Below, piece after piece: positions 21,680 to 33,677 of a DNA stretch of 64,000 nt. The stretch is from Chlorops oryzae. Its lineage: Eukaryota; Arthropoda; Insecta; Diptera; Chloropidae. The stretch lies in the NCBI GenBank assembly GCA_020466095.1, contig CM035807.1, forward strand, positions 59,243,037-59,307,036, given 5' to 3'. The translations under genes and the position numbers were made by a program. Below the pieces are notes generated by a model. The model had not been told where the DNA came from and did not search any database. It was given only the letters and a program-made list of their open reading frames with translations. How positions within the stretch are numbered: the first letter of the stretch is position 1; the number at the start of each line of letters is the position of its first letter.

Positions 21680-22228
21680 TGTTTAGATTTATAATGAAAA
21701 TCATATTTGTATATTTAGACATTTAATTGCATACATATTTGTGTATATATGTATCTGTTATGTTAAATAACTTTCGACATTTGAATAAAGTCATATTATT
21801 TTGTTCAATACTGTAAATTCCAAGTTGCGAAAGTTAAAACAAAAGAAATGAACGTAATTCAAAACTTCAATGATTCTCACGCTTGTCTGCGAGCGTTGCA
21901 CTTCTTGCAACATAAGCAAATAAATATTTAAACGTTTATTTTGATCAAAGTGTCGTTGCACTTCTTGCAACATAAGCAAATAAATATTTAGACATTTATT
22001 TTGATCAAATTATCAATATTCCAAAATCAGCAATAATTGATTTAGCATTTACATAGCGAATAAGAAATTGTATAAATACTAAGTTCTCAATCAATAAAAT
22101 ATGAGTTAAATGCAATCGTTTGACTTATCACTATCGTAGCACTGGTTCAAGTACCTGGGCTCTAACCAAAATCAATTTAGTTCTGGTTTATGTACCTGAA
22201 CTATAACGAAGTAGTATCAAATTATTCA
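21680..22228 (+). repeat. BEL 5' LTR
   Basis: 549 bp, TGTTTAGA...TTATTCA. It carries a 60-bp tandem duplication beginning GTTGCACTTCTTGCAACATA at about 21894 and 21954, likely in U3. AATAAA-type signals lie at about 22097. It differs from the 3' LTR at about 21719 (C/T) and about 22199 (G/A). Confidence 0.95.
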
Positions 22229-22229
22229 T

Positions 22230-22247
22230 TGGTGACCCTCGACTCAG
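22230..22247 (+). promoter_or_regulatory. Primer binding site
   Basis: TGGTGACCCTCGACTCAG begins one base after the 5' LTR. A site starting TGG at this place would pair with the CCA-ended 3' terminus of a tRNA to prime minus-strand DNA. I did not identify the tRNA. Confidence 0.6.
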
Positions 22248-22363
22248 ACACGCAGTCTGAAAATCATCGATACAACTATATTCCAATTGAAGGACGATAT
22301 CCTAGAGAAGGAAGAAGGACGAAAATCTAAATCACCATCTAAAGTGACGAAGACATACTCAGC

Positions 22364-25300
22364 ATGGAGAAGCTATTAAAAGATCAGGCAGAGCTGGGGT
22401 CTGAAATTCAGCGAATTGTAACCAATTTCAAAAAGGACTCGGCAGTTCGAAAAACAGAAGTACTACGAAGAGCGAATTAAAAGGCTACAGGAGCTACTCA
22501 ACGATTTAAAAAAAAATGATAAAGAGATCAAGAGTATTCCTGATCAACCGAGAACGGCTTCATACTTCGAGGAGGATTATTTCTTCCAGATTGAAACCTT
22601 AGCTACAAAGTATATGGTGCTGTTCAATGAAGAAATGCTGGCGCTGGAACCTAAAACACTACAAAAGAAGGCAACGGCAGAGCAAACTCCGAATCAAATT
22701 GAGAAACAAACGACGCATCAAGCTGAGGTAACCACAAAACTCAGTAAAAGACAAGCAGCTATGATGACGTCATGAACAAATCTACTGAGAGGCATTGATC
22801 GTGTCTCAGAAGAGCCAAATATGAAGGCCTTCTGCGAAATCAACAAATTACAAATCAACAAGTTATGGGAGCGCATAGAAGATATACATTTTGAAATTTG
22901 GTCTGAAGATCTATACGACGAATCGAAATTCTCCAGCCTCGAAAATGAAGTCCATGACGCACTAATAAAATTGACGGCGATGGCCGATGGTGAAGCGGTG
23001 ACTAGCACAACATCGACCTCAGCCATGCTTCCAAAAATAACAATTCCAAAGTTTGATGGGAATTACTTGAAATGGGCGCAGTTCAAAAACATGTTCGAGG
23101 AGATGGTTCTACGGCAGAATATACCTGATGTCCAGAAGATGTAGCATTTGAAATCAAATGTTACTGGAGAGGCAGAAAGGATAATTCGCCATTTTGCACT
23201 CACGCAAGAAAATTTCAAAGCAGCGTGGAATAGTTTGGAAAACCGCTACAATAACAAAAGAGCCTTGACAGCAGCAATCGTTCAGCGTATAATTCAGCTG
23301 AAACCTGTATCCGCAGATGCTCGATCAATCAGAGACTTTCATGACACAATACACGAAGGTCTATCAGCACTCACCAATATGCACATTCCCACTGACAATT
23401 GGGATCCACTTCTTTTACACATTCTGATTCAGAAGCTAGACCGACAGAGTCACATTATCTATGAACAATCGCTAAACAACCCCAGAGAGCTTCAATCAAT
23501 AAAGGATTTTCTGATATTTCTACAAAATCGATTCCAAGCGTTGGAGGCGTTAGGTGCTAAGCCCGCCATACAAGGAGGACAACTTGTATCTGCAGCAACA
23601 ACGTCAAAGGGAAAATGCAGCTACTGCAGCAGTGAAGAGCATGTTATTTACTACTGCACACAGTTCTTGAAGCTTAAGACTGCTGAACGCTTGAATTGGG
23701 TGCAAAAGCAGCAGCTATGTGTGAACTGTCTTAAGAGTGGACACAAAACGAAGGCATGCACTATACGTAACTGCAGCAAATGTGACAAGAAACATAATTC
23801 ACTTGTACACTTGGAGAAATCATCAACAGAGAAAAAGGATTCAAAGGAGTCAACAGAGGACACTTCAAAGAGGGAAATTGCACCAGACACTTCTTCACCA
23901 GTATCTTTAGCAGCAGCAAGCAACAGTCGTGCCCGGAAGGGATATATATTGTTAGCAACAGCTAAGGTCCAAATCGTAGCTAGAAATGGGCAGAAGGGAG
24001 TGTTCAGAGCTTTATTGGACTCTGGATCGCAGGTCAACATAATATCAGAGCGTGTACTCAAAAAATTGTCAATTCCATCAAAACAAACAGCGGTGAACAT
24101 CGAAGGAATTGGCGCTAGAACGAAAACCAGCACCAAGAGAGTCAATGTGCTACTTAAATCTAATCGAAGTAATTATTCGGCAGACTTGGAAGCTCTCGTA
24201 TTGCCTACCATCATTCCCATTCAGCCATCTCAAATGTTAGATCCATCAAAATATGCAATACCAGAAGATATCCCACTGGCAGACCCAACCTTTAACAGAC
24301 CAGGCCACATCGATGTACTTTTGGGAGCAGAATTGTACTTCGATCTGATGAAACCTGGCAAAATCCATCAAATCGGGTTACCAACCTTGCAAGATACCGA
24401 ACTTGGATGGATAGTTGGAGGAAAAGTGGAACCAGACGGCGAAAATGGGTCAGTGTGTGCAATATTTACCGACGAAGAAGAACATGTTGACGATATTGTG
24501 AAGCAATTTTGGGAGCTCGACAACCCTGAAGAAGTAACACATATCCAATCTCCAAGTGAACAGCGATGTGAAGCGCATTTTTTGCAAACAACCACTAGAA
24601 ACAATCACGGAAGGTTTGTAGTGAAACTCCCACTAACCGACAGTCCATCGTCCCTAGGAGAATCAAAGGCTATGGCAATTCGACGATTTGTGGCGCTGGA
24701 GAAAAAGACTTGAAACTCAGCATGAGGTGAAATTACAATATGCAGAATTCATGAGACAGTATGAGCAACTCGGTCATATGTCACAAATACAAGATGCTGA
24801 TATACAGCATCCACACTATTTTATCCCACACCACTGTGTGTTGAAACCAGAAAGCACAACAACAAAATTGCGAGTGGTATTTGACGCATCTGCGAAGACA
24901 TCATCTGGACTCTCGCTCAATAATTTAATGTACAAAGGCCCAATCGTCCAAAGTGATCTACGAGCTATTCTTCTGAGATTCAGACTACCTAAATTCGTTT
25001 TTAAAACGGACGTCGAGAAAATGTATCGCTAGATATTATTGGATACATCCGACCAAATGTTACAACTCATCGTATGGCGAAGCAACAAAAAGGACAATAT
25101 AAAAATATTCAAGCTTAACACAGTCACCTACGGCACGACCGCAGCACCATATCTTGCGACCAAATGCTTGCAGCAACTAGCAGAGAAGAACATGGAAAAA
25201 TACCCCCTTGGTGCACGTGTACTTCGAGATGACTTTTACGTGGATGATGGCATAAGCGGTTCTGACAGACTACACACTGCAATTGAAATGCAGGAGCAAC

Positions 25301-28300
25301 TTACTGAATTATTAGCAAGTGCAGGATTCAAGCTGAAAAAAATGGTGCGCCAATAACCATCAACTACTGAACGGCATTCCGGAGGAGGATCAAGAAGTCG
25401 TGCTAGATTTTGAGGGATTTGCAACCAAAACGCTTGGTCTAACATGGGCTCCTAAATCAGATGTTATATGCATTAAAACCGAACTTTTGGAAAATAGAGC
25501 AATTACGAAGCGAACAGTTACGTCAGATCTGGCCAAAATATTCGATCCATTGGGCCTGGTCGGCCCAGTTGTTGTTACAGCGAAAATCTTTATACAGCAG
25601 CTGTGGCAGACAGAGCTATCCTGGGATGAAGAGTTGCCAGAGCCCTATAGAAGCACTTGGATATCATTTAGACGTGGACTCAATAGTCTCAACGAGTTTA
25701 AAATTCCACGGCACATGCTTGATAAACAAGTTAAAATCTCAAGTCAACTACACACCTTCGTTGACGCGTCAGAAAAGGCGTATGGAGCTGCTGTATACCT
25801 GAGGTCAAAGCTTCAAGATGGGCGAATAATCGTACGACTGCTTTGTGCAAAATCAAGGATTGCACCAATGAAAACCCAATCACTTCCTCGGCTGGAGCTC
25901 TGCGCTGCCCTATTAGGAGCGGAACTAACACGGAGAGTAAAAGGCGATTTACAAATAACCGACCAACCAACATTTCTCTGGACTGACTCTGAGATTGTCC
26001 TATCTTGGATAAATACGTCAAGTGCTCTCTACAACACATTTGTAGCCAACAGAATTTCTAAAATTAATGAGATAACAGTGCCAGAACAGTGGAGGTACGT
26101 TAACACCAAGGAAAATCCAGCAGATGTCATTTCCAGAGGAATTAAACCAGAGAAACTTGCTCAATGTGCAATCTGGTTTTATGGTCCTATATTCTTAGCC
26201 GCACGCCAGTCGGAATGGAACACACCATATATTCCACAACTAGCATCGACGACACAAGTTGAAAAAAAGCGACAAAATATTATCAGCACGGTAGCAGCAG
26301 ACGTGCAATCACTTGACGAAATGGTCTATCACATTAATCATCGAAACTCATTTCGAACACTACAACGAGTGATTGGATATGTTTTGAGATTCATAAAGAA
26401 TACGAGAACCATACGAATAATGAGAAAACACGAAAAAACACTCGATCCATCAGAAATGGATGATGCTCTAGCTACAATTCTGAAAACAATACAGGCTACT
26501 GATTTCAAGAAAGAACGAAATCAACTTAAAACTAACAAATGCATCGAAAAGGGCAGTCCACTGAGTAGTTTAACACCTTTTTTGGACGACAATGGCGTGA
26601 TGAGAGTGACAGGAAGGCTAGAAAATTCTTCACTCCCGTATGAAACGAAGCATCCAGCAATTCTGCCATACAACGATCCTTTGGTAAAATTATTGGTAAA
26701 AATGACACACGAAGACACCAATCATTGTGGCCCACAAGCGCTCCTTGCTGTCCTTCGATCGAGATTTTGGATAATTAAAGGGAAAGCAATGACACGAAGT
26801 ATTGTTCAGAGATGTGTTAGATGTACGAAAGCCCGTCCACACCTGTTTAAGCAGATCATGGGGAACCTACCAGCTGACCGTGTAACACCTGCACGGCCAT
26901 TCATTGCGTCAGGAGTCGATTACTTCGCACCTGTGACCATCCATTACAAAATTAGAGGTAAAAAGCCGACAAACGCATATCGTCGTCCCGGAGTTATCTC
27001 CTCGTATATCACAAAATCAAAAAATTTGAGATAAGCACGTTTTCCCGCGTACTTTTTCAAGATCTATCCATCTGTCGAGTCTCCAGGTTGCTATACCATA
27101 TAGTTTACGAGATATTTGTGAGCTAAATAATTGTATATCCTTTAAAATGATAGTTTCTACGCGTTATAACATCGTATATCCATATTTTGTGGATATACGA
27201 TGATTTATATATGAAATTTGCGCAGTAAAAAGTTGTTGTGTTATCTCATCGTAACAAAAAAAAATTTTGTTTAAGAAACATTTTTTTATGTTAATTTTAA
27301 ATAAAAAAGATTTATTCGTGTGAAAAAAAAAACAAAAGAAGCAAAAAAAAAAAAAATTCTCATAGTAACACTCCTACAAAAATTTTCATTCTGAAAATAG
27401 TGTGGAATGCTTATTATAATATAACAAATTGCATTTCTTTAAAATTTTTAACGTCATCTTGTAGCACTACAGATCACGCCGCTCGATCAAGCGCTGTAAA
27501 TACGTCCTCAAGCTTATTGTTCCTTTTAATAGAATACTAAAGATGCTTTTGAATTATTTTTCTTGGTTTGTGTAATTGTCGGGCTAGACCGATTATAGAT
27601 TCCTGACTTGTTCAAAGTCAAATGGAAATGAGTGCAAAACAGCACAACAAAGCTAATGCAGGTAGCTCAGCTCCTTAAAACAAACGTGGAAGGTACAGTT
27701 TCGTTGTACCAACAACAATACCCATATCAATTCTTTATTTTGTAGCTTAGTTGATTACATAACGTATAATAATTTAATTTCCCCAACAAAAATAAGAATT
27801 CGAATTTTTTTTTTAGAAATTTTTTTTTTAGAAATGTTTAGGTCACGGAAAAAGAATAAGAAGAGAAATGTGTATCATTTAAATAGGCACATTTTTAAGG
27901 TATCAGGTATGACTTTTGAATGCTACCTTTAATGTATAAAAAACATTTCGCTATTTGATGCAGTGGCAAGTCGTTTTTCTCAGGAAATGCGGAGTTAAGT
28001 CATTTTTCAACAATAAGATTATGATTTGGGCTCCTTTTTCTATTTTTAAATGGAAAACGGATACTTAAATAACAAATTTCCTATATGAACTCAATAAAAA
28101 AAATTTTTGTTAAGTCGATTTTCGTGTCAAAACAAATAAAACAAAAAAACATTATCAAATTTTTATTAATTTATTTGCTCGTATATCCACTTTCCAACAC
28201 AGGTTGCCAAAAAAGTGGCGTATACGATGAATTGTCAAAAATTCTTGGAATGAAAAAAACCCTATAACTTAAAGAATTTTCGAAGTAACTTTAAATTAAT

Positions 28301-29390
28301 GATCAGAAATAATAAAAAGTAAAGCATTTTATATAAGGAAAACAGAATCAACGATTTCCAACGAGCCATTTTTTTATATGCCATGTTAAACTTTAAACTT
28401 CAATTTCCCAACAAAAGGTTGATTGTGATATACGAGGAAATAACTCCGGGACGACGATATGTAGCAGTGTTTTGTTGCTTTGCAACTAAGGCAGTACACT
28501 TAGAACTAGTGTCCGATCTTACAACCGATGCATTCATCGGCGCTTTAAAGCGATTCATCAGCAGGCGAGGACGCTGCCAAACACTATATTGTGACAACGC
28601 CACTAATTTTACTGGAGCAAGGAACAAATTGATCGAGCTACAGGAAGCTATATATGCTGACAAAGCCCGAAACAGCATCCAAAGGGCTTGCACAGACAAA
28701 GGAATTGAATTTAAATTTATTCCCCCGAGAGCCCCACACTTTGGAGGGCTCTGGGAGGCAGCCGTAAAATCCACCAAAGAATTACTTGTACGGAGTGTAG
28801 CAACAGCTGAGCTGACGTATGAAGAGCTAGAGACGGTAATAGTTGAGATGGAAAGAATGCTGAACTCGCGTCCATTGACGCCGCTCTCATCAGATCCAAA
28901 TGATCCTACAGCGTTAACACCAGGACACTTTTAAGTCGGCGAACCTTTGACGTCACAGGTTGACTTAAGAGCACCTACGTCACAAACTTCGCTAGGAAAA
29001 CGTTGGGAAATGGTATCAAAAATTAAACATGAATTTTGGAAGCAATGGAGTACAGCATATCTCACGGACTTGCAATCTCGAGCAAAATGGAATAAACATG
29101 CACCAAACGTCACAGAAGGGACAATGGTGATACTAAAGGACGACTCTAGGCCCATTTTAAAATGGCCACTGGGAATCATTAATCGCACATTCCCAGGCAG
29201 TGACAATTTTGTACGAGTAGTCGATGTCAAAACTGCAAACGGCGTTAAACGGCGACCAATTCATACTCTGGCACCTTTGTTTCCACATGATGACGATACT
29301 GCAAAATGGGATGTTTTAAAAAGGCAAAACGATACAGAATTACCACATGAAGCATCACCAAGGAAAAGAAGACAAGTTTCATACAGCTCA
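22364..29390 (+). pseudogene. BEL/Pao gag-pol
   Basis: The start chosen is the ATG at 22364. Gag runs through the DUF1759-type region (about 22820-23560) to three CX2C/CCHC knuckles (about 23615-23790). The A17 protease has LLDSGSQ (about 24012). RT has YVDD (about 25240). RNase H has FVDASEKAYGAA, PRLELCAALLGAEL and WTDSEIVLSWI (25755-26010). Integrase has a zinc-binding H..H..C..C (26708-26830) and catalytic VDYF, CDNATNF and [12 protein letters not shown]5641-like tail (about 29030-29280) runs in frame into the env-like region. Breaks seen: a frameshift near 22440; stops at 22771, 23142, 25030 and 28933; A-run frameshifts at about 24703 and 25340; and the DNA element in integrase. Confidence 0.93.
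26981..28456. mobile_element. Unclassified 1.48-kb nonautonomous DNA transposon
   Basis: It interrupts the integrase frame between KKPTNAY and [15 protein letters not shown]. Ends CGTCGTCCCGGAGTTATCTC (left) and the complement GGAAATAACTCCGGGACGAC plus G (right) are inverted over about 32 bp with one mismatch. The flanks repeat as ATAT (26977-26980, 28457-28460); TA with one more TIR base on each side is equally possible. Removing the element plus one ATAT rejoins the integrase frame exactly. The inside is AT-rich without a convincing gene; an internal inverted repeat TCGTATATCCA...TGGATATACGA lies at about 27172-27202. The superfamily is unknown. Confidence 0.85.
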
Positions 29391-29671
29391 TTGATGACTA
29401 CAATCCTTTTATCGGTTCTACTGCTGCCACTAGTCTTTGCATCGCCTATACAAATCACACAGTTCGCAGAAAAACCAGGAATTTACTTTGAAGACATTGG
29501 AACCACAAAATTAGCCACTGCTCACTGGACGTTTGTAGTATACTACGACCTCAATCCAATGTGGACAGATATCACAACATTGAAAACAGGAATAGCCACT
29601 TTGAAGGGACTTTGTGCCAAACCACCCCCTGACGCATCCTGCACGCCACTTATCCATCATTTTGAACATAT

Positions 29672-30958
29672 TAGGTGTAGTAAAAAGAAATCCATTATTT
29701 TTCCAATAGATGGCGTTATTTATCTGCATCTCGTGTTGTATAAGTCCGGTCGTGTTCCGCTAGGGAGCATAAGAAAGATGACAGTTTCTACTAAAAAAGC
29801 TTTTTTGACACTTTTTTGATTGATTGATTCAGTTTTGCTTGAGAGCTTGTCAAAGATGGACATCAGCAAAGAGAAAATTCGCTAGATTTTACAGTTTTTC
29901 TTCGATAAGGGAGAAAACGCAAGCCAGGCGGCTGAAAATGTGAATAGCGTTTATGGACCTGATACTGTAACAGCCAATCATGCGCAATTTTGGTTTCGTC
30001 GATTCCGTTCCGGTAACTTCGATGTCAAGGACGCACCACGCACTGGAAGGCCAATTGTCGAAAATGTCGATAAAATCATGGAAATTATCGAGTCCGACCG
30101 TCATGTTAGCACTGTTTCGATTGCAAAAGAGCTAAAGATTGCACAAAAAACCGTTTGGAACCATTTGAATAAGGCTGGATACACAAAGAAGCTCGATGTA
30201 TGGGTGCCACACGAGTTAACGCAAAAAAACCTCATAGACCGAATTTCCATCTGCGAATCGCTGCTGAACCGCAACAAAATCGACCCATTTCTGAAGCGGT
30301 TGGTGACTGGTGATGAAAAGTGGGTCACTTACGACAACGTCAAGCGAAAACGGTCGTGGTCGAAACACGGTGAACCGGCGGAAACGGTGGCCAAGCCAGG
30401 ATTGACGGCCAGGAAGGTTTTGCTGTGTGTTTGGTGGGATTGGCAGGGAATTATCTACTATGAGCTGCTCCCATACGGCAACACTCTTAACTCGGAACTC
30501 TACTGTCAACAATTGGACCGTCTGAAGGAAGCAATCGCCCATAAGCGGCCAGCTTTGGCCAATAGGAGAGGAATTGTGTTCCATCAGGACAACGCCAGGC
30601 CACACACATCGATAGTGACTCGCCAGAAGCTCCAGGAGTTTGGTTGGGAGGTTCTTCTGCATTCACCTTATAGTCCGGACCTGGCACCAAGTGATTACCA
30701 TATGTTCTTGTCCATGGCGAACAATTTTGCTGGTGAAACATTCGCTTCAAGAGAGGCTTCTGAAATTCGACTGTCTCAATTTTTTGCTAATAGGAACGAG
30801 GGCTTCTATGAGAGAGGCATAATGAAATTACCTTTAAAATGGCAACAAGTTATCGAACAAAACGGCGCATATTTGACCTAAATCGGGTCATTCTAACTAT
30901 CTTAAATAAAGCCCTCAATTTAATGCAAAAATAATGGATTTCTTTTTACTACACCTAA
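29672..30958 (+). mobile_element. Full-length mariner, copy 3, inside BEL env
   Basis: 1287 bp, exactly the length of copy 1, with TTAGGTGTAGTAAAAAGAAA at the left end and TACTACACCTAA at the right end. TA is duplicated at 29670-29671 and 30959-30960. It is inserted within the env-like frame, so it is younger than the BEL insertion or travelled with it. Confidence 0.95.
29856..30881 (+). pseudogene. Mariner transposase with one nonsense codon
   Basis: From the ATG at 29856 the ninth codon is followed by TAG at 29883-29885, where copies 1 and 2 have TAC (Tyr). After that the frame is open to 30881 with all DD34D motifs intact: GDEKWVTYDN, HQDNARPH and SPDLAPSDYH. A single point change separates it from an uninterrupted frame, so it is the best preserved of the three copies. 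An internal ATG at 29940 would give a protein lacking the first 28 residues. Confidence 0.92.
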
Positions 30959-32440
30959 TATATTGAGTACACTTGTGCAAGAAGAAAGGCTTTTGACATC
31001 AAAACGGTACAAAAGAGCGGCGCTGGATATAGTGGGCAACATGGCGAACGCTCTATTTGGCGTATTAGATTCCAATTATGCGGACGATATGTCAAAAAAG
31101 ATCGAACGCGTCAAACAAAATGAAGACCATTTGCTGAATCTACTCAGAAACCAAACTTCGGTAATTGATTCCACGCTAAACATAATCAAGACAGACGATA
31201 AAGCCACAGCAGCCCATTTTCAGCAACAACAAAACATTATTACCGAGGACATGAACCACATTGAGAATGAGACAACGCTACTGCGGCGCTCACATCAGCT
31301 AATTGCTTTAGTGACCCAACTTTCCATGGTCACGACTGCTCTTCAACAAACACAATCAGAGCTAATACACGCATTAACCCAATCGAACAATAACATATAA
31401 GTCCACTAATCTTAACACCGCAACAACTCAGACAAGAATTACAAATCGTTAAAGCACATCTTCCTATTACACGATCACTACCGACAAACAACGATAAATT
31501 ATTGGAATTTTACAAAATTATGACCGTACACACAGCTATTACCGCAAAACACCCCATTTTCGTGTTAACTTTACCACTAGTGGATCAACAAACGTACTCT
31601 CTCGTTAAATTACTTCAATTCCAGTTAAAATTAACAACAGCATCATAGCAATCAACCCGAAGATTGATTTTCTGGCCATAAACGATCATCACGACCAATA
31701 CGCAGTACTAACCAAAGAAGAGTTTGCCACATGCACAACTATTGATGATGATCTGCACATATGTCCGAATCAGCAACTACGATATGGTATGCAATACCCT
31801 GCGTTTGATTGTGTAATTCAACTCCTAAATAACAAAACGGCAGTAAATTGTGAAATATTCGAAATTTACGATAACATTACCCTTACCTCGTTGTACCACA
31901 CAAATACCTGGATTTTTGTGACAGCCACTATGGTTGAACTCTCTGCAGTATGCGGAACCGAAATCTCCCGCATCACCATTGCCGGATCTGGGATCCTTAA
32001 GATCGACTCAAAATGCGTTCTTAAAAATAACATCATTACACTCCATGGCCACGAGGAGCGGACCAACCAACACACATTGTCAGATGCATCATTTGGAAGT
32101 ATACCCAATACGTTTGAAGAATCTACAAAAATTAAAACACTGAACTTTGACAAAATCACAAATCAACTAGCAGGCCTCACACAACTCCAGCATCAACTCA
32201 ACATTTCAGACTTGCCTGCGCAAGTGTTGGCTGCAAAAAGGCACAGCTACACTGTGAGCTACGCAGCTCTGGCAAGCGTGATTCTATTGTTTATATTACA
32301 CATACTTTGGAAAAGCACCATTGCCTGCACAAGACAGAATTCAAACTCACGAGATATACCACAGCCGGCCCCTCGTCAGCAAAACTTATTCAGCGTTATC
32401 GAAACATAATTTGATTTTGAGTTGAGCTCGCCAGCTCAAC

Positions 32441-32451
32441 GGGCAGGAGAA
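32441..32451 (+). promoter_or_regulatory. Polypurine tract
   Basis: GGGCAGGAGAA lies directly before the 3' LTR, the expected site of plus-strand priming. Confidence 0.75.
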
Positions 32452-33000
32452 TGTTTAGATTTATAATGAAAATCATATTTGTATATTTAGATATTTAATT
32501 GCATACATATTTGTGTATATATGTATCTGTTATGTTAAATAACTTTCGACATTTGAATAAAGTCATATTATTTTGTTCAATACTGTAAATTCCAAGTTGC
32601 GAAAGTTAAAACAAAAGAAATGAACGTAATTCAAAACTTCAATGATTCTCACGCTTGTCTGCGAGCGTTGCACTTCTTGCAACATAAGCAAATAAATATT
32701 TAAACGTTTATTTTGATCAAAGTGTCGTTGCACTTCTTGCAACATAAGCAAATAAATATTTAGACATTTATTTTGATCAAATTATCAATATTCCAAAATC
32801 AGCAATAATTGATTTAGCATTTACATAGCGAATAAGAAATTGTATAAATACTAAGTTCTCAATCAATAAAATATGAGTTAAATGCAATCGTTTGACTTAT
32901 CACTATCGTAGCACTGGTTCAAGTACCTGGGCTCTAACCAAAATCAATTTAGTTCTGGTTTATGTACCTAAACTATAACGAAGTAGTATCAAATTATTCA
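32452..33000 (+). repeat. BEL 3' LTR
   Basis: 549 bp, same ends, same length and same 60-bp tandem duplication as the 5' copy. Two substitutions relative to it are visible. Confidence 0.95.
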
Positions 33001-33439
33001 GGTGGGTTAAATATTTTATGTTTTAATCACGTAAATGACAAAAAAGTAGCGTCAGTAACATGACGCAAAATGTCAGTAACGTCACACGTACGAATTTCGT
33101 TAGGATTGTCGGGTTTTTTCTTGGGTTAATAGAGGGAATCCAAACGGCGAAAAAATCATAATAGAGGAGTTTTAAGATGCCCCCATGGGGAGATATTAAG
33201 ACGAAACCACTTTTCGCAGTAATCTCATAAAAAAAATTTAGTAAATCGGGCTTGCCCTTTAGAGCTGATTTTTGTATGATAGAGTGTTAGTTAATTAAAT
33301 TATCTCTTCAATGATGTGTATAGCTTGAGGGTTGAAATTGGTTTTTGACCAGTTTAGCATCATTAAAATGAAATTTTGTAAATTTTTCCTACTTTTCAGT
33401 TTTATCGACTATTTAGTACGAGAAATTTCGAATTGACTC

Positions 33440-33472
<33 letters not shown>

Positions 33473-33677
33473 AAAATGGTGATAAACATTTTTTGTCAGT
33501 ATTTTGAACTAAAGCCAGCACACTCTATAAAATAAAAACCCATTCTTATCGAAAAATAAAAAAGGCTTTATTAATTTCAGTCTTCTTGATTGTTGCAAAA
33601 TTAAAGCATCACTTCAGTTGTAGTTTTTCGTTTTAAACATAAATAAACATAAAATATCAACAAGAAAAAAATAAATT
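33001..33677. other. No supported gene; T-run
   Basis: Contains the CAGTAACGTCAC word seen before the BEL insertion and a run of about 30 T at 33441-33470. No coding sequence is seen. Confidence 0.5.

Larger units (their letters stand above)
29391..32409 (+). pseudogene. BEL env-like region, interrupted
   Basis: Read in frame after pol: a basic RKRR site (about 29368) and a hydrophobic leader-like segment (MTTILLSVLLLPLVFASP). After the mariner insertion (29672-30958) come SKRYKR (about 30994-31011) followed by AALDIVGNMANALFGVLD, which resembles a furin-type cleavage site plus fusion peptide as in F-like envelope proteins of insect retroelements and baculoviruses. Helical regions and a C-terminal transmembrane segment (YAALASVILLFILHIL, about 32257-32304) follow. 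The frame is broken by the mariner and by frame changes near 31398 and 31625. Known role of intact relatives: membrane fusion. This copy is not functional. Confidence 0.8.
21680..33000 (+). mobile_element. Complete BEL/Pao retrotransposon with two nested insertions
   Basis: LTRs of 549 bp at 21680-22228 and 32452-33000 start TGTTTAGA and end TTATTCA. The element is flanked by a perfect 5-bp duplication GGTGG (21675-21679, 33001-33005). Order inside: primer site, gag, A17 protease, RT, RNase H, integrase, env-like region, polypurine tract. It is interrupted by an unclassified DNA transposon (26981-28456) and a mariner (29672-30958). Without those it would be about 8.55 kb. The two LTRs differ at only two positions that I can see. 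Confidence 0.95.

Noticed and set aside
21791..21979. Identical 62-codon frame in both BEL LTRs (also 32563-32751)
   Set aside because: It is a by-product of the 60-bp tandem duplication in the LTR, on the strand opposite to the element.
28085..28267. 60-codon frame inside the 1.48-kb transposon as its gene
   Set aside because: Lys/Ile-rich AT-driven frame without motifs; too short for a transposase.
26981..28456. Assigning the integrase insert to Transib because CGTCG/CGACG flank the GC-rich part of the TIR
   Set aside because: CGTCG and CGACG are complementary parts of the inverted ends, not a direct duplication. The frame test supports ATAT (or TA) as the duplicated target, and the ends do not start with CAC.
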